Assembly: GCA_015999745.1 (NCBI GenBank)
Contig: JAECQP010000002.1
Location: 48,438 to 112,437 of the forward strand
Source: Sphingobacteriia bacterium
Lineage (GTDB): Bacteria; Bacteroidota; Bacteroidia; Chitinophagales; Chitinophagaceae
Length of the DNA stretch: 64,000 nt
Reading direction: 5' to 3'
Part shown: positions 16,900 to 24,889 of the stretch, piece by piece
Numbering within the stretch: position 1 is the stretch's first letter
How the letters are laid out: the number at the start of each line of letters is the position of its first letter
Made by a program: the position numbers and the translations under genes
Notes under the pieces: model-generated
Seen by the model: only the letters and a program-made list of their open reading frames with translations
Databases searched by the model: none
Told to the model about the DNA's origin: nothing

Positions 16900-17361
16900 T
16901 TAATGGTTCCCGTGCCGGTTTTTTTGACTTTTTAGCCGGATCAGGTAGTCCAGGCTTAGTTGGCCGGAACCATAGAACAGGATGGTTATCAGGAAAATAA
17001 TATAATACAGCGGTATCTCATAGCCGTTTTCCCCCGCTTCAAATCCATTGGTTCCATGTACCGTTACAATGGCCACGATCATGGTAATGATCAACGGAAT
17101 AGAAATCAGCCGGCTGCCCAGTCCCAGGGTCAGCAAAATGACCCCCAGGGTTTCTGTTCCCGTGGCCAGCCAGGCGTTTAGCAGTGGCGCCGGTATCCCA
17201 ATACTTCCAAACCATTCGGCGATACTGTTGATGTCTTTTAATTTCATCAGGGCGGGATTCAGGAATCCATATGCCAGCGCCAGCCGGATCAGCAGCAGGG
17301 GCAGGAAGTTGCATTGGTTAAAAAAGCGAATGATCCGGTCATAGAACCTGGGTATCTGCAT
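16900..17361 (-). CDS. DoxX-family membrane protein of the bufferin-like operon (BufD/HvfX type)
   Basis: A 153-aa membrane protein with four predicted helices (about 17-38, 62-85, 88-107 and 122-142). The segments RLALAYGFLNPALMKL and YYIIFLITILFYGSGQLSLDYLIR match DoxX-like proteins found with DUF692 genes (HvfX/BufD). It is the last gene of the minus-strand operon, 39 bases after the DUF2063 gene. In related operons the DoxX member is accessory, and its biochemical role is not settled; a role in export or thiol redox of the modified peptide is inference. Confidence 0.82.
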   Translation of the reverse strand: MQIPRFYDRIIRFFNQCNFLPLLLIRLALAYGFLNPALMKLKDINSIAEWFGSIGIPAPLLNAWLATGTETLGVILLTLGLGSRLISIPLIITMIVAIVTVHGTNGFEAGENGYEIPLYYIIFLITILFYGSGQLSLDYLIRLKSQKNRHGNH

Positions 17362-17400
17362 GTGTAAATGTTTTAAGGTGAATGAAAGTGGTTCAGCGGC

Positions 17401-18153
17401 TCAGGCGGGTGAAAATCCTTTGATCAGCCCTTCCCGGTAAGCCTGCTGTAAAAAATGAATGATGGCCAGGTGATCGGCTTCCGCCAACTGAATGCCGAAA
17501 TCCTGTTCTATCAATTGATACAATTCCTGGATGGATGCGGCCCGTTCCTGCAGGTGCTCTATCACCCGCACCAGGGCAGGGGATAGTTCGGTGAAAATGA
17601 TTTGCCCCTCCTCATCCCGGTGCGCTGCCAGGTAGTATGGCTGCTGATCCTCCGGCTTTATGGCAGAGGGATTTTTCCGGTGTACCGGATAGTCCAGCGC
17701 CATTAGCCGGTGTTCGGGATTCAATACCAGTTTGCTGAACAACAGATCGCCGTTGCGGGTATGGACCACCGGTATATCCTGCATCATGAACATGGCTGTT
17801 TCCATCCACTCAAATTGAAGCAGGTTGCATAATAAGGGATACTGCTTCAGCAATGCGTGATCTGTATCAATCACATACTCCATCAGTTCTTTGGGCATAT
17901 ACCATACCTGTGGGCTTTTGCAGGAATGCTCCGAAAAAAAATCCGCTACCAGTGAATCCCACTCCGTTTCGCTGAGTAAATCATATGTAAGCGGATAAGC
18001 ATTCTGCAAAATATCATCCACCACATTCATCACCAGCTTGCGGTAGTGCACCACATTACTGGTATGGATGCCGGGTATATGCTGCAGGATTCCGGTACGG
18101 CAATATCCTGCCAGGTCAGACTGGTACTGCCGGGTTTGCTTAAGCAATTGCAT
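17401..18153 (-). CDS. DUF2063 partner protein of the MNIO enzyme (HvfC/BufC type)
   Basis: A 250-aa protein with the DUF2063 N-terminal helical domain (YQSDLAGYCRTG, VVHYRKLVMNVVDDILQNAYPLTYDLL, EWDSLVADFFSEHSC) and a C-terminal winged-helix-like part (LIEQDFGIQLAEADHLAIIHFLQQA). In HvfABC and bufferin systems the DUF2063 partner presents the precursor peptide to the DUF692 enzyme. Its start codon overlaps the end of the DUF692 gene by 14 bases, which points to translational coupling and a stoichiometric complex. The old description as a DNA-binding protein is not supported by anything visible here. Confidence 0.88.
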   Translation of the reverse strand: MQLLKQTRQYQSDLAGYCRTGILQHIPGIHTSNVVHYRKLVMNVVDDILQNAYPLTYDLLSETEWDSLVADFFSEHSCKSPQVWYMPKELMEYVIDTDHALLKQYPLLCNLLQFEWMETAMFMMQDIPVVHTRNGDLLFSKLVLNPEHRLMALDYPVHRKNPSAIKPEDQQPYYLAAHRDEEGQIIFTELSPALVRVIEHLQERAASIQELYQLIEQDFGIQLAEADHLAIIHFLQQAYREGLIKGFSPA

Positions 18154-18970
18154 GGGCGGTTCTTTTTAATACGTTTTCTTTAATGGCGCTGAGCCTGCTG
18201 ATTTCTGCCTGTAGTGCTTCCATCTCCGGTATATTAAAATCCCTTTCCAGTAAAACGGGTACATCCCGCCCCAGCAACTCCAGCGTGTGCTCAAATAAAT
18301 CGTAGACCGGATCTATAATGGCTTCTCCATGTGTATCTATGATCAAACTGTCCGATACCTGCTCGTGGCCCGCCATATGAATATAGCGCACCCTGTTCAG
18401 GTCTAATTGTTCTATAAACTGTTTTGCATGGTACCGGTGATTGAATGCGTTTACATACACATTGTTTACATCCAGCAACAGCTCGCAATCCGCCTCCTGT
18501 AAAATAGTGTTGATGAAGTTGATTTCAGTTAGTTCCGGCGCTACGGGCGTATAATAACTTACAATTTCAATGGCTATTTTCTGTTCCAGGAAGTCCTGCA
18601 CTTTCCTGATCCTTTCGGCTACATGTTTCACCGCATCTTCCGTAAAAGGGATGGGCAAAAGGTCGTAGAGATGTGCATTGTCGCATTTTGCATAGCTCAG
18701 GTGTTCCGAATACAATACGGCGCCGGTTTCTTTTAAAAAGGCTTTCACATTGGCCAGGAATTGAAAGTCCAATTCGTCCGGGCTGCCGATGGAGAGGGAG
18801 AGACCGTGGGTGAATAAGGGGTATCGTTCCAGGGCCTGATGAAACTGTTTCTTCCAGTAGCCGCCCACACCCAACCAGTTTTCGGGAGCTACTTCAATAA
18901 ACGCAGGGGAAAGTATATCACTGTTCAGGAATTCTTCTGAGAAATCCTTTCTGTATCCGATGCCTACCAT
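18140..18970 (-). CDS. DUF692 multinuclear non-haem iron oxidative enzyme (MNIO; HvfB/BufB type)
   Basis: A 276-aa TIM-barrel enzyme of the MbnB/HvfB/BufB family, which uses a di/tri-iron centre and oxygen to convert cysteines of a peptide into copper-binding groups. Visible family segments in order: MVGIGYRKDF, IEVAPENWLGVGG, HGLSLSIGS, YSEHLSYAK, IEIVSYY, LLLDVNNVYVNAFNH, RYIHMAGHE, IDTHGEAI and LLERDFNIP; the His/Glu/Asp/Asn metal ligands lie in these. The start at 18970 gives the standard N-terminus. The frame stays open further upstream, through the precursor gene in another frame, but that extension is Lys-rich low complexity and is rejected. The gene lies 67 bases after the precursor gene. 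Confidence 0.92.
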   Translation of the reverse strand: MVGIGYRKDFSEEFLNSDILSPAFIEVAPENWLGVGGYWKKQFHQALERYPLFTHGLSLSIGSPDELDFQFLANVKAFLKETGAVLYSEHLSYAKCDNAHLYDLLPIPFTEDAVKHVAERIRKVQDFLEQKIAIEIVSYYTPVAPELTEINFINTILQEADCELLLDVNNVYVNAFNHRYHAKQFIEQLDLNRVRYIHMAGHEQVSDSLIIDTHGEAIIDPVYDLFEHTLELLGRDVPVLLERDFNIPEMEALQAEISRLSAIKENVLKRTAHAIA

Positions 18971-19037
18971 CTGTTGATTTTTTAAAGTGAAAGAAATTAA
19001 AGCAGGCCGGGGTGCCTGCTTTAACAACACCAATGGC

Positions 19038-19385
19038 TTAGCCGTTTTTCTTTTTTTCTCCCCCACATTTGCCTTCACCGCATTTGCCATCTTTTCCCTT
19101 CTTGCCTTTGGTGTTTTTCTTTTTGTCACCGCCACATTTGCCTTCACCGCATTTGCCATCCTTTCCTTTTTTGGCTACGGTGTCGGTTTTGCCCTGTTTG
19201 CCGCCACAGGCCAGTTCCAGTGTTCCGGGGGCATGCGTTCTTTCCAGCAGGCTGGCTCTTACGTCATTTCCGGTTCCCAGGCGTTCAAAGCTGAATGCCT
19301 TTGCTGTGTTCATAGAAAAACCGGATACTGCTGCGATTGCGCCGGCAACCAATGATCCTTTCAGGATGCTTGTTCTTTTTTCCAT
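19038..19385 (-). CDS. Bufferin/HvfA-like RiPP precursor with two cysteine repeats
   Basis: A 115-aa peptide precursor. Residues 1-30 form a Sec signal ending AKA, a spacer with LELACGG follows, then two near-identical units KGKDGKCGEGKCGG at 73-86 and 96-109 separated by KKKN-type linkers. Cysteines are at 60, 79, 84, 102 and 107. Each unit carries the EGKCG motif that DUF692/MNIO enzymes modify in HvfA and in bufferins of Caulobacter. The mature part is otherwise Lys/Gly-rich and ends KKKNG. It precedes the DUF692 and DUF2063 genes, as in known systems, and the signal peptide means that the modified peptide is exported to the periplasm. The likely role is copper or other metal binding. Confidence 0.88.
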   Translation of the reverse strand: MEKRTSILKGSLVAGAIAAVSGFSMNTAKAFSFERLGTGNDVRASLLERTHAPGTLELACGGKQGKTDTVAKKGKDGKCGEGKCGGDKKKNTKGKKGKDGKCGEGKCGGEKKKNG

Positions 19386-19517
19386 TTTTGTTTTTTTAAT
19401 GGTGATTGTTGATGAATACCGGAACAGTTGCCGGCAATGAACAATCCTGACAGAACAGATCCAAAATTTTTTTTCAGAGGAAAGAGGGGGCAGGCGGGAA
19501 ACCTGATCCGGGGGAGG

Positions 19518-19787
19518 TTAATCCAGGGGGAGCTGCTTCAACAGGTTGGCTTTGAGTGCCTCGTTTTCCTGTTCGGCTATTTGATCCGGGGTGGCGGAAG
19601 CTTGTTTTTTCAGTAGGTCGTTCAGCAGCCTGCTTTGTTTTTCATAGGCCGTACAGGCATCGCAAATGCTTTTGTGCAAATTCAATTGCACACGCTCTTT
19701 CAGGCTCAGTTGAGCCACGAATTGCTTTTCGATCAATTCTGTTGCCTTTCTGCAGGAAAGCATGATCAGATGCGCTATTTTCTTCAT
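19518..19787 (-). CDS. Small zinc-finger anti-sigma factor
   Basis: An 89-aa soluble protein with the zinc-binding motif His38-x3-Cys42-x2-Cys45 in NLHKSICDACTAYEKQ, preceded by the SCRKATELIEKQ helix typical of zf-HC2 anti-sigma domains. The C-terminal half is a charged helix; there is no membrane segment, so it senses in the cytoplasm. Its gene begins 4 bases after the sigma gene. The zinc/thiol site makes it a plausible direct sensor of metal or oxidant, releasing the sigma factor to switch on the precursor operon; that is inference from family and position. Confidence 0.82.
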   Translation of the reverse strand: MKKIAHLIMLSCRKATELIEKQFVAQLSLKERVQLNLHKSICDACTAYEKQSRLLNDLLKKQASATPDQIAEQENEALKANLLKQLPLD

Positions 19788-19791
19788 AATC

Positions 19792-20373
19792 TTATTTTTT
19801 AAACCAATGCACCTCCAGGCATTTTCTGAGTTGCAGCTTAGCCCTGTGAAGGATCTGCCAGTAATTGGTTGGTGCTACACCCAGTTCCTGACAAATAGCT
19901 TCGGCCTTTTGGGCTTCCAGGTATTTTAAACGGACTGCGGCCAGCCAGTTGGATGGCAACCTGTCCATACATTTTTGCAGTTCGGTGGTAAAAGCTGCGT
20001 CGTCCAGCAGGTTGGCTGTATCATCTGTCCATGCTGCGGGCCGCTGCTGCTGTTGCCATTCTCCGTTGCTGTCAAAAAAAGTATTCAGAAAATCATTTTC
20101 TCCGTCACTTCCGGTTGAGCCGGCGTTGATCACCGGGTTGCGGTATTGCTTTCTGTAATAGCCGGCAATCTTGTTATTGAGGATGCTCAGCAGCCAGGTT
20201 TGCGGTTCACTTTTGCCTTCAAATTTTTCAAAAGACTGAATCGCCGCTATAAATGTATCCTGCACCAGGTCCTCCGCAACTTCCTTGTTATTGGTCCTGT
20301 GAAGCGCCCAGGAATACATCCTGTCCGAATAGGAATTCACCCACTCTTTAATTATCCGGCTCTTACCTAACAT
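19792..20373 (-). CDS. ECF RNA polymerase sigma factor of the bufferin-like operon
   Basis: A 193-aa group 4 sigma factor. Region 2 contains WVNSYSDRMYSWALHRTNN and KEVAEDLVQDTFIAA; region 4 contains DRLPSNWLAAVRLKYLEAQKAEAICQEL followed by the helix VAPTNYWQILHRAKLQLRKCLEVHWF. It is not of the FecR-paired type seen at 5 kb. It is the first gene of the minus-strand operon with its anti-sigma factor next, the same logic as the sigF-controlled bufferin genes of Caulobacter. A near-consensus housekeeping promoter lies only 5 bases before the ATG. Confidence 0.92.
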   Translation of the reverse strand: MLGKSRIIKEWVNSYSDRMYSWALHRTNNKEVAEDLVQDTFIAAIQSFEKFEGKSEPQTWLLSILNNKIAGYYRKQYRNPVINAGSTGSDGENDFLNTFFDSNGEWQQQQRPAAWTDDTANLLDDAAFTTELQKCMDRLPSNWLAAVRLKYLEAQKAEAICQELGVAPTNYWQILHRAKLQLRKCLEVHWFKK

Positions 20374-20378
20374 GGACG

Positions 20379-20410
20379 TAAATGTATTATTCTTTTTGTG
20401 AACCGGCCAA
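20379..20410 (-). promoter_or_regulatory. Putative promoter of the sigma/anti-sigma/bufferin operon
   Basis: On the minus strand TTGG (20407-20410), a 20-base spacer and TACATTTA (20379-20386) fit the Bacteroidota consensus with one mismatch in the -7 box. It would start transcription at or next to the ATG. The direct repeat ACCGGCC-N5-ACCGGCC (20402-20420) overlaps the -33 element and could be an operator. Confidence 0.5.
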
Positions 20411-20507
20411 CATACCGGCCTAACTCCGCATACAGGAACCCATCCCGCTGCAAAATAAATTAGCTATATTGTATCGCAAATCTTTGATGAAACACAAACT
20501 GTAAACG

Positions 20508-21185
20508 ATGAACAAAATTTTCCTGCTCGCCCTTTTTGTTGGCGCCATGCTCCTGATGTCTTTCAACTACACCAAGAAACGCAAAGTGGTTTTCTTTGGC
20601 GATTCTATCACAGAAATGGGCGCGCAACCGGGCGGCTACATTCATTTGCTCGAAAATGTACTGGGCAAGGAAAACCTGGCCGATCAGTATGAGCTGACAG
20701 GGGCTGGCATCAGCGGCAATAAAGTAACTGATCTCTACCTGCGGCTGGAAGAAGATGTACTCAAAAAAAATCCCGATATCGTAGTGATGTATGTGGGCAT
20801 CAATGATGTGTGGCACAAGCGCCTGGCCGGTACCGGTACGGATTATATGAAATACGGCCAGTTCTACGAAGCCATTGTAAAAAAGCTGCAGGCTGCCGGC
20901 ATTAAAGTGATTGTATGTACGCCTTCTGTTATTGGCGAGCGCAAGGATTTTTCCAACGAACAGGATGGTGAGCTGAACATGTACAGCAACTGGCTGCGTT
21001 ACTATGCTAAAACCAACCTGCTTCCCTGTGTAGACTTAAGAACGGCCTTTACCAACTACCTGATAGCAAATAATCCCAACAACCAGGAAAAAGGAATACT
21101 GACCAGCGACCGGGTACACCTGAATGCAACCGGCAACCAGTTTGTAGCCGATGAAATCTGGAAAGTGCTGAAAACCGTTAAATAG
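20508..21185 (+). CDS. SGNH/GDSL-family esterase, exported
   Basis: A 225-aa hydrolase with an N-terminal hydrophobic export segment (residues 3-19). The SGNH blocks are all visible: GDSITEMG with the nucleophile serine, GAGISGN, GINDVW with the catalytic Asn, and the terminal [10 protein letters not shown] with the Asp/His pair. Such proteins deacetylate glycans or cleave lipids; the substrate cannot be deduced. It is divergent from the bufferin-type operon with a shared 134-base promoter region, and its last 8 bases overlap the 3' end of tyrS on the other strand. Confidence 0.85.
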   Translation: MNKIFLLALFVGAMLLMSFNYTKKRKVVFFGDSITEMGAQPGGYIHLLENVLGKENLADQYELTGAGISGNKVTDLYLRLEEDVLKKNPDIVVMYVGINDVWHKRLAGTGTDYMKYGQFYEAIVKKLQAAGIKVIVCTPSVIGERKDFSNEQDGELNMYSNWLRYYAKTNLLPCVDLRTAFTNYLIANNPNNQEKGILTSDRVHLNATGNQFVADEIWKVLKTVK

Positions 21186-22461
21186 CTTTTACCAGGAAAT
21201 AATTCTTCTTGCCTTTCTGTACAAGGAGGTATTTGTTTTGCAACAAATCCGCTGTGCCTACGGTGGTTTTATCGGGGCTCAGCTTGGTTTTGTTGATGGC
21301 AATGCCTCCGGCCTGTACCATTTTCTTTGCTTCGCCCTTACTGGGGAAGATGGCGGTATCTGCCAGGAAACTGATCAGGTCGTACCCTGCTTCAAGTGCT
21401 GAATAGGCAACTTCTGCAGTGGGAACCCCATCCATCACCTGCAACAATTGTTTTTCGTTCAGGCTGGCCAGTACTTCGGTTGCTGCATTGCCGAATAAAA
21501 TTTCAGATGCTTTTACGGCAAATTCATAGTCTTCGCGACTGTGCACAAAACAGGTGATTTCTTCCGCCAGTTTTTTCTGCAATGCCCTGGCATGTGGTGC
21601 GGCCGCATGTGCTGCAATCAGCGCATCTATTTCGGTTTTATCCAGCAGGGTAAAAATCCTGATCCATTTGGTGGCGTCTTCATCGCTTGCATTGAGCCAG
21701 AACTGGTAGAACTGGTAGGGAGAGGTCTTCTCCGGATCCAGCCATACATTGCCTCTTTCTGTTTTACCAAACTTGCCGCCATCGGCCTTGGTTAACAAGG
21801 GGCAGGTAAACGCAAACGCTTCTCCGCCTGCTTTTCTGCGGATCAGTTCTGTTCCGGTAACGATATTGCCCCACTGGTCGCTACCGCCCATCTGCAGTTT
21901 GCAGTTTTTGTTCTGGTAGAGCCAGTAAAAATCGTATCCCTGTATCAATTGATAAGTGAACTCTGTAAAGCTCATGCCGCTGTCTCCTTCCAAACGCTTG
22001 CGCACACTGTCTTTGCTCATCATGTAGTTTACAGTAATATGCTTGCCCACATCGCGGATGAAGTTCAGAAAACTAAAATCTTTGAACCAATCGTAGTTGT
22101 TGACCATCTCGGCCCTGTTCGGCTTATCGGAACTAAAGTCAAGAAATTTTCCCAGTTGTTTTTTGATGCCTGCCAGGTTGTACTGAAGGGTTTCTTCGCT
22201 CAGCAGATTCCTCTCTTCACTTTTAAAACTGGGGTCGCCGATCATGCCGGTGGCGCCGCCTACCAGCGCATAGGGTTTATGACCGGCTTTCTGCAGATGA
22301 ACCAGTAAGAGGATGGGAACCAGGCTGCCAATGTGCAGGCTGTCTGAGGTAGGGTCAAAACCAATATACCCGCTCACCATCTCTTTGGCCAGTAAGTCTT
22401 CTGTACCGGGCATGATATCCTGGATCATTCCCCTCCACTTTAATTCTTCCACTAAATTCAT
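21178..22461 (-). CDS. tyrS: Tyrosyl-tRNA synthetase
   Basis: Charges tRNA-Tyr. About 427 aa with the class I catalytic core ([20 protein letters not shown], containing the HIGH-like motif; [23 protein letters not shown]), the KMSKS-like loop KFGKTE, and a C-terminal S4 RNA-binding domain ([17 protein letters not shown]). Start at 22461 is preferred over an ATG at 22470 because the -7 box at 22478-22485 would leave almost no leader for the earlier codon, and homologues begin MNxVEEL. Convergent with the GDSL gene. Confidence 0.95.
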   Translation of the reverse strand: MNLVEELKWRGMIQDIMPGTEDLLAKEMVSGYIGFDPTSDSLHIGSLVPILLLVHLQKAGHKPYALVGGATGMIGDPSFKSEERNLLSEETLQYNLAGIKKQLGKFLDFSSDKPNRAEMVNNYDWFKDFSFLNFIRDVGKHITVNYMMSKDSVRKRLEGDSGMSFTEFTYQLIQGYDFYWLYQNKNCKLQMGGSDQWGNIVTGTELIRRKAGGEAFAFTCPLLTKADGGKFGKTERGNVWLDPEKTSPYQFYQFWLNASDEDATKWIRIFTLLDKTEIDALIAAHAAAPHARALQKKLAEEITCFVHSREDYEFAVKASEILFGNAATEVLASLNEKQLLQVMDGVPTAEVAYSALEAGYDLISFLADTAIFPSKGEAKKMVQAGGIAINKTKLSPDKTTVGTADLLQNKYLLVQKGKKNYFLVKAI

Positions 22462-22477
22462 CTGAATCAAATTTGCG

Positions 22478-22510
22478 CAAATGTAAGAAAGATGTAGGCA
22501 TCAATGCAAA
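22478..22510 (-). promoter_or_regulatory. Promoter of tyrS
   Basis: On the minus strand TTTG (22507-22510), a 21-base spacer and TACATTTG (22478-22485), a perfect TAnnTTTG box. The distance to the preferred start codon is 17 bases. Confidence 0.65.
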
Positions 22511-22515
22511 GCCTT

Positions 22516-22523
22516 AATTTTGT
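22516..22523 (+). promoter_or_regulatory. -7 box of the RDD gene
   Basis: TAATTTTG fits TAnnTTTG exactly. It lies inside a longer open frame that starts at 22504, so it argues for the later start at 22540. No clear TTTG is found at the expected -33 distance. Confidence 0.45.
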
Positions 22524-22539
22524 TCGAAAGGAACCATGT

Positions 22540-22917
22540 ATGCGGAAAGTGGGCGACGGCACCAGGGCACTGAATTTTTTTATTGATACGGTGATCATCA
22601 CCGTTATTGCCATGCTGCTGATTAAATGGTATAACTGGTATGTGATGTTCTGGAGGTACAGGCCCCTGAATTTCGGCTGGTTCTTCTTTGGCACGGCGCT
22701 GGTGTACTACACCCTGCTGGAAGGCATCTTCTGTAAAACCCCCGGCAAATGGTTTACCCATAGCAGGGTAGTGACCCTTTCGGGTAAGCGGCCCAACCTA
22801 GGGGTGATCCTTTGGAGAAGCTTGTTGCGCCTGACCATCATCGACCTGTTTTTTGGCCCCTTCTTAAACGGTTCCCTGCACGATTACGCCAGCAAAACCA
22901 CGGTGATAGAAGATTAA
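22540..22917 (+). CDS. RDD-family membrane protein
   Basis: A 125-aa protein with the RDD layout: TRALNFFIDTVIITVIAMLLI (first helix with the conserved Arg and Asp), a second helix around FGWFFFGTALVYYTLLEGIF, the KTPGKWFTHSRVV motif, and WRSLLRLTIIDLFFGPFL as the last amphipathic/membrane segment. RDD proteins are of mixed and mostly unknown function; some act in ion exchange. Start at 22540 is chosen from the promoter position and homologous N-termini. Divergent from tyrS. Confidence 0.78.
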   Translation: MRKVGDGTRALNFFIDTVIITVIAMLLIKWYNWYVMFWRYRPLNFGWFFFGTALVYYTLLEGIFCKTPGKWFTHSRVVTLSGKRPNLGVILWRSLLRLTIIDLFFGPFLNGSLHDYASKTTVIED

Positions 22918-22994
22918 CGCAGGGAGCCCCCTTTCCGATGCGTTGCGCTGCGATTGATTTCGTAAATCGCAACCAGACGGCAACCGCTTTGTTA

Positions 22995-23002
22995 TACATT
23001 TG
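22995..23002 (+). promoter_or_regulatory. -7 box upstream of hscA
   Basis: TACATTTG is a perfect TAnnTTTG box 28 bases before the hscA start codon at 23031. A -33 TTTG at the right distance is not evident. Confidence 0.5.
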
Positions 23003-23030
23003 TATTTCCTCCGGGAAGAAAGTGAACACT

Positions 23031-24887
23031 ATGGCAAAAATTGGAATTAATATAGCAACCGGCAGTTTACAGCAGGCCGAAATGATTGTGGGTATTGATC
23101 TGGGAACCACCAACAGCCTGGTGGCCATTATTCATCCGGAAAGCAGGAAGCCTACGGCATTGAAGGAATTTGACAGCAGCAGCCTGGTACCCAGCGTGGT
23201 GCATTTTGATGCTTTCGGCAATGCCGAAGTGGGTGAAGCGGCTAAAGCTTACCTGGAAACGGATCCTTCCAATACCATTTTCAGCGCCAAGCGCCTGATG
23301 GGGAAGAGTTTCAACGACCTGAAAGCGAATGCCGGTTTCTTTACCTATAAAGTGATCGATGACGATGCCGACAGCCTTGTGAAAATACAGATCGGGGACC
23401 GGTTCTATTCTCCCATTGAACTCTCATCCTTTATCCTGAAGGAACTGAAGAACAGGGCGGAACATATTTTGAAAACACCGGTAACCAAGGCCGTGATTAC
23501 CGTGCCTGCCTATTTCAATGATGCGCAGCGCCAGGCCACCCGGGATGCCGGAAAACTGGCCGGGCTGGATGTTTTACGGATTGTGAACGAACCAACTGCC
23601 GCCAGCCTGGCCTATGGGCTGGGCCTGCACAAGGACGAAGAAAAAACCATTGCCGTGTACGACCTGGGCGGCGGAACTTTCGATATCTCCATCCTCAAAA
23701 TTGCCGGTGGCATATTTGAAGTGTTGAGCACCAATGGCGATACCTACCTGGGAGGAGATGATTTTGATCGTGCCATCATGGAATTTTTTCTGCAGCGGGC
23801 GGGCATTCCGTTCCATGAAATCAAAAACGATAAATCGCAGTTACAATCGCTCAGGCTGCTGGCCGAAGCTGCGAAGAAAATCCTGAGCAGCCAGGATCAG
23901 TTCAGCGGAAACTGGAATGAGCACCAACTGAAGATCAGTAAAGCTGAATTCAATGCCATCATTGAGCCGTTGGTGAACAGAACAAAGGATTGTTGCGCCA
24001 AAGCCTTATCTGATGCGGGTTTAACAGTACAACAAATTGATGCGGTGATCATGGTGGGCGGTAGTACACGCGTGCCCCTGGTAAAGGAATCCATCAGTGC
24101 ATTCTTTGGTCAGCCGGTGAACGACAGCGTAAATCCCGATGAAGTGGTGGCGCTGGGCGCAGCGGTGCAGGCCGATATTCTGGCCGGTAACAACAAAGAC
24201 TTTTTATTGCTCGATATTACGCCCCTCAGCCTGGGTATTGAAACCATGGGTGGCCTGATGGATGTGCTGATTCCGCGCAATGCCAAGATCCCGAACAGGG
24301 CTTCCCGGCAGTACACCACCCAGAAAGACGGGCAGGGCAGCATGCGTATTTCCGTATTTCAGGGAGAACGCGACCTGGTGCAGCACAACCGCAAACTGGC
24401 TGAATTCAATTTCACGGGCATCCCAGGTATGCCTGCGGGTTTACCCAAGGTGGAAGTGAGCTTCCTGATCAATGCCGACGGTATTTTATCCGTAACGGCC
24501 AAAGAACTCAGAAGCGGTGTGGAGCAAAGCATTGAAGTAAAACCTCAGTACGGGTTAACCGACGAAGAAGTAGAAAAAATGCTGCTCGACAGTATTACCC
24601 ATGCCAAAGAAGACATGACGGTACGTGCATTGGTGGAAGCCAGGACCGAAGGAGAGCAGATCCTGGAAGTAACGGAGAAATTCATTGCAAAGAACCCCGA
24701 TCTCTTGTCGGCGGAAGAACTGGTGCAAACTGCTGCTGCCATGCAGAACCTGCAACTGGCGCTGACCATGGACGATAAGAACCTGATTCAGACCAAGATT
24801 GAGGAGCTGAATGAAATCAGCCGTCCTTTTGCGGAACGCGCCATGGATGCCGCCGTTAGCGGTGCCCTGAAGGGGAAGAAAGTGTAG
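23031..24887 (+). CDS. hscA: HscA-like Hsp70 chaperone
   Basis: A 618-aa Hsp70 with the nucleotide-binding domain (GIDLGTTNSLVAI near residue 20; VPAYFNDAQRQATRDAGKLAG; IAVYDLGGGTFDISIL; VIMVGGSTRVPLV) and a substrate-binding domain (LLLDITPLSLGIETMGG). The leader before the ATPase core (INIATGSLQQAEMIVGID) and the short lid fit the HscA subgroup, which delivers Fe-S clusters from IscU, better than DnaK. Start at 23031 is chosen because the 73 residues of open frame before it resemble no Hsp70 and overlap the RDD gene. No iscU or hscB is next to it, so the HscA label rests on sequence alone. Confidence 0.85.
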   Translation: MAKIGINIATGSLQQAEMIVGIDLGTTNSLVAIIHPESRKPTALKEFDSSSLVPSVVHFDAFGNAEVGEAAKAYLETDPSNTIFSAKRLMGKSFNDLKANAGFFTYKVIDDDADSLVKIQIGDRFYSPIELSSFILKELKNRAEHILKTPVTKAVITVPAYFNDAQRQATRDAGKLAGLDVLRIVNEPTAASLAYGLGLHKDEEKTIAVYDLGGGTFDISILKIAGGIFEVLSTNGDTYLGGDDFDRAIMEFFLQRAGIPFHEIKNDKSQLQSLRLLAEAAKKILSSQDQFSGNWNEHQLKISKAEFNAIIEPLVNRTKDCCAKALSDAGLTVQQIDAVIMVGGSTRVPLVKESISAFFGQPVNDSVNPDEVVALGAAVQADILAGNNKDFLLLDITPLSLGIETMGGLMDVLIPRNAKIPNRASRQYTTQKDGQGSMRISVFQGERDLVQHNRKLAEFNFTGIPGMPAGLPKVEVSFLINADGILSVTAKELRSGVEQSIEVKPQYGLTDEEVEKMLLDSITHAKEDMTVRALVEARTEGEQILEVTEKFIAKNPDLLSAEELVQTAAAMQNLQLALTMDDKNLIQTKIEELNEISRPFAERAMDAAVSGALKGKKV

Positions 24888-24889
24888 GA

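Noticed and set aside
18971..19159. N-terminal extension of the DUF692 protein by 63 residues
   Set aside because: It is the precursor gene read in another frame; it is Lys/Ala low-complexity sequence with a repeat mirroring the precursor's DNA repeat, and DUF692 proteins start at MxGIGYR.
19063..19167. Regular direct repeats that could suggest a CRISPR or tandem repeat
   Set aside because: The repeats are in frame (69-base period = 23 codons) and encode the two EGKCG modules.
22812..23030. 73-residue extension of the HscA-like chaperone
   Set aside because: It overlaps the RDD gene in another frame, does not resemble Hsp70, and a -7 box lies inside it.
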